15,734 bases of DNA from an uncultured Nostocoides sp. (GTDB taxonomy: Bacteria > Actinomycetota > Actinomycetes > Actinomycetales > Dermatophilaceae), in NCBI GenBank assembly GCA_936931335.1, contig CAKZIH010000225.1, forward strand, positions 1 through 15,734, in the 5' to 3' direction. Positions within the stretch are counted from its first letter, which is position 1, and every line of letters starts with the position of its first letter. A model generated the notes under the pieces. It was not told the DNA's origin. It did no database searches and saw only the letters and a program-made list of their open reading frames with translations. A program made the translations under genes and the position numbers. Below, piece by piece: positions 14,597 to 15,734 of this stretch.

Positions 14597-14687
14597 CTGG
14601 TTTCCCTCCGGCTGCCGGAAGGTTGTGCTTCGCAGCGGTTAGGAAGTCGGGGGAAGCGCAAGGTTTCGGCAGCCGGAGAGAAACCGG
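14597..14687. repeat. Long imperfect hairpin element between rpfB and ksgA
   Basis: Arms 14599-14617 (GGTTTCCCTCCGGCTGCCG) and 14667-14685 pair at 18 of 19 positions. Pairing resumes inward through 14618-14631 and 14653-14666, broken by one GG/GG internal loop and including wobble pairs, leaving a loop of about 20 bases. It lies after the rpfB terminator and before the ksgA -10, so it is a separate element. It shares the motif GT-AC-G-TTTCCCTCC with the cluster at 6645-6701. No ORF or tRNA is seen in it. Confidence 0.75.
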
Positions 14688-14726
14688 CATGCAGGGTGCG
14701 ACGGCCGGCTGGAAGAGGTCAGGCAG

Positions 14727-14732
14727 TAGGTT
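14727..14732 (+). promoter_or_regulatory. -10-like hexamer for a leaderless ksgA start
   Basis: TAGGTT ends seven bases before GTG 14740, with no Shine-Dalgarno in between. This supports GTG 14740 as the start on an mRNA that begins at the start codon. Confidence 0.45.
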
Positions 14733-14739
14733 GACCGGC

Positions 14740-15618
14740 GTGCCGAATGCCGAAGCGAGCTATCTGGGAGCCGCGGATATCCGCCGGCTCGCCGCGGAAC
14801 TCGGGATCCGGCCCACCAAACAGTGGGGCCAGAACTTCGTCGTCGACGCCAACACCGTGCGCCGCATCGTCCGCCTGGCCGAGGTGGGGGCACAGGACAC
14901 CGTGCTTGAGGTCGGGCCCGGGCTGGGTTCGCTGACCGTCGGCTTGTTGGATGTCGCCGAGCGCGTCCTCGCGATCGAGATCGACCCCACCCTCGCCGCC
15001 GCGCTGCCGGACACCATGGCCGCGGCCATCCCCGAGCGGTGCGAGCGGCTGCAGGTGATCAACGCGGATGCGCTGCGGATCACCGAACTGCCATACCCCC
15101 CGACCGCCTTGGTCGCCAATCTCCCGTACAACGTCGCCGTCCCGGTCGTGCTGCACTTGCTGGCCCGCTTCCCAAGCCTGCGCAGCGTCCTGGTGATGGT
15201 GCAATTGGAGGTCGCCCAGCGCCTGGCGGCCGCCCCCGGCTCCCGCACCTATGGCGCCCCGAGCGCCAAGCTCGCCTGGTATGGCCGCGCGCGCCTGGCG
15301 GGCACCGTCCCGCGCAGCATCTTCTGGCCGGTACCCAATGTGGATTCCGGGCTCGTCGCCGTGCAACGCCACGCGCAGCCCCCCGCGCCGGTCGACCAAG
15401 GCGACCTATTCGCCTGCATCGACGCGGCTTTCGCCCAGCGGCGCAAAATGCTGCGCTCCGCGCTGGCCTTCTGGGCCGGTTCCCCCGCCGCCGCCCAGGA
15501 GGTGCTGGCCGCGGCCGGTGTCCCGGCCACCGCGCGCGGCGAAGAACTCGGGATCGAGCAGTTCGCGGCGATCACGGGGGCGCGAGCACACGGCATACCG
15601 GCGGCGGAGCGCGCATAG
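14740..15618 (+). CDS. rsmA: 16S rRNA (adenine1518/1519-N6)-dimethyltransferase
   Basis: A 292-residue RsmA/KsgA enzyme that dimethylates the two adenines in the helix-45 loop of 16S rRNA late in 30S maturation. Motifs in order: TKQWGQNFVVD (26-36), SAM motif I VLEVGPGLGSLT (55-66), IEID with E80, NAD with D110, and motif IV VANLPYNVAVPV (125-136), the NLPY catalytic loop. The C-terminal small domain has WPVPNVDSGLV and FAQRRKMLRSAL. GTG 14740 places the protein start where the family begins and matches the leaderless hexamer; the frame is open upstream to 14623 but would run through the long hairpin. ispE follows 10 bases after the stop, whose TAG forms the first half of the predicted ispE -10. 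Confidence 0.96.
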   Translation: MPNAEASYLGAADIRRLAAELGIRPTKQWGQNFVVDANTVRRIVRLAEVGAQDTVLEVGPGLGSLTVGLLDVAERVLAIEIDPTLAAALPDTMAAAIPERCERLQVINADALRITELPYPPTALVANLPYNVAVPVVLHLLARFPSLRSVLVMVQLEVAQRLAAAPGSRTYGAPSAKLAWYGRARLAGTVPRSIFWPVPNVDSGLVAVQRHAQPPAPVDQGDLFACIDAAFAQRRKMLRSALAFWAGSPAAAQEVLAAAGVPATARGEELGIEQFAAITGARAHGIPAAERA

Positions 15619-15621
15619 GGT
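15616..15621 (+). promoter_or_regulatory. -10-like hexamer for a leaderless ispE start
   Basis: TAGGGT ends seven bases before ATG 15629, and its TAG is the ksgA stop codon. This would let ispE be transcribed on its own as well as by readthrough from ksgA. It is a short motif; without mapping it stays a candidate. Confidence 0.4.
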
Positions 15622-15628
15622 GGGGCTC

Positions 15629-15734
15629 ATGAGGACGGGGGCACGCACGGGCAGTCAGGTGCGCGTCCGGGTCCCGGCCAAGGTCAACCTCGGCCTGCGC
15701 GTCGGACCGCCGCGCGCCGATGGCTTCCACGAAC
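15629..15734 (+). CDS. ispE: 4-diphosphocytidyl-2-C-methyl-D-erythritol kinase, N-terminal fragment
   Basis: The first 35 codons, cut by the window end. After a short variable leader (MRTGARTGSQ) the sequence VRVRVPAKVNLGLRVGPPRADGFHE matches the N-terminus of IspE: the PAKVNL strand and R-DG-HE are conserved in this GHMP kinase. IspE phosphorylates the 2-hydroxyl of CDP-methylerythritol in the MEP isoprenoid pathway. The position directly after ksgA is the usual actinobacterial order. The kinase ATP-binding glycine loop is outside the window. Confidence 0.9.
   Translation, partial: MRTGARTGSQVRVRVPAKVNLGLRVGPPRADGFHE

Overview
The window looks like chromosomal DNA from a high-GC actinobacterium, probably in or near the Micrococcales. 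The reasons are the strong G/C preference at third codon positions, frequent GTG starts plus one likely TTG start, many TAnnnT hexamers placed just upstream of start codons (leaderless-type promoters), and the gene order metG - tatD - rpfB - ksgA - ispE, which is a typical actinobacterial block. No genus can be named from the sequence alone.

Left part (1-5858): the 3' end of a succinate dehydrogenase iron-sulfur subunit gene overlaps an ASCH-domain gene. A secreted, PPC-containing metzincin-type metalloprotease follows, with a palindrome inside its promoter. Facing it on the minus strand are an MFS transporter and a CPBP-family membrane protein. Divergent from the latter is a SAM-dependent methyltransferase gene broken by one missing G in a G-run.

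Middle part (5859-10370): a DUF4126 membrane protein and a Tat-exported PhoD-like phosphatase converge on a dense cluster of perfect inverted repeats (6619-6701). Next come a small secreted four-cysteine protein with a clean terminator and a decayed M64-family peptidase gene. The peptidase relic has two frameshifts, no usable start, and no zinc-binding HExxH segment.

Right part (10371-15734): the housekeeping block. It holds methionyl-tRNA synthetase, TatD-family nuclease, the resuscitation-promoting factor RpfB (cell-wall lytic enzyme acting in outgrowth from dormancy), 16S rRNA dimethyltransferase KsgA, and the start of IspE. metG and tatD are coupled. rpfB has its own roughly 300-bp control region and a strong terminator. 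A second long hairpin lies between rpfB and ksgA and shares a sequence motif with the 6619-6701 cluster.

I see no complete new defence or biosynthetic system. The least explained signals are the two related palindromic intergenic elements, the operator-like palindrome of the metzincin gene, the long rpfB leader, and a local excess of the word GTATGC/GCATAC. All counts and alignments here were made by eye.
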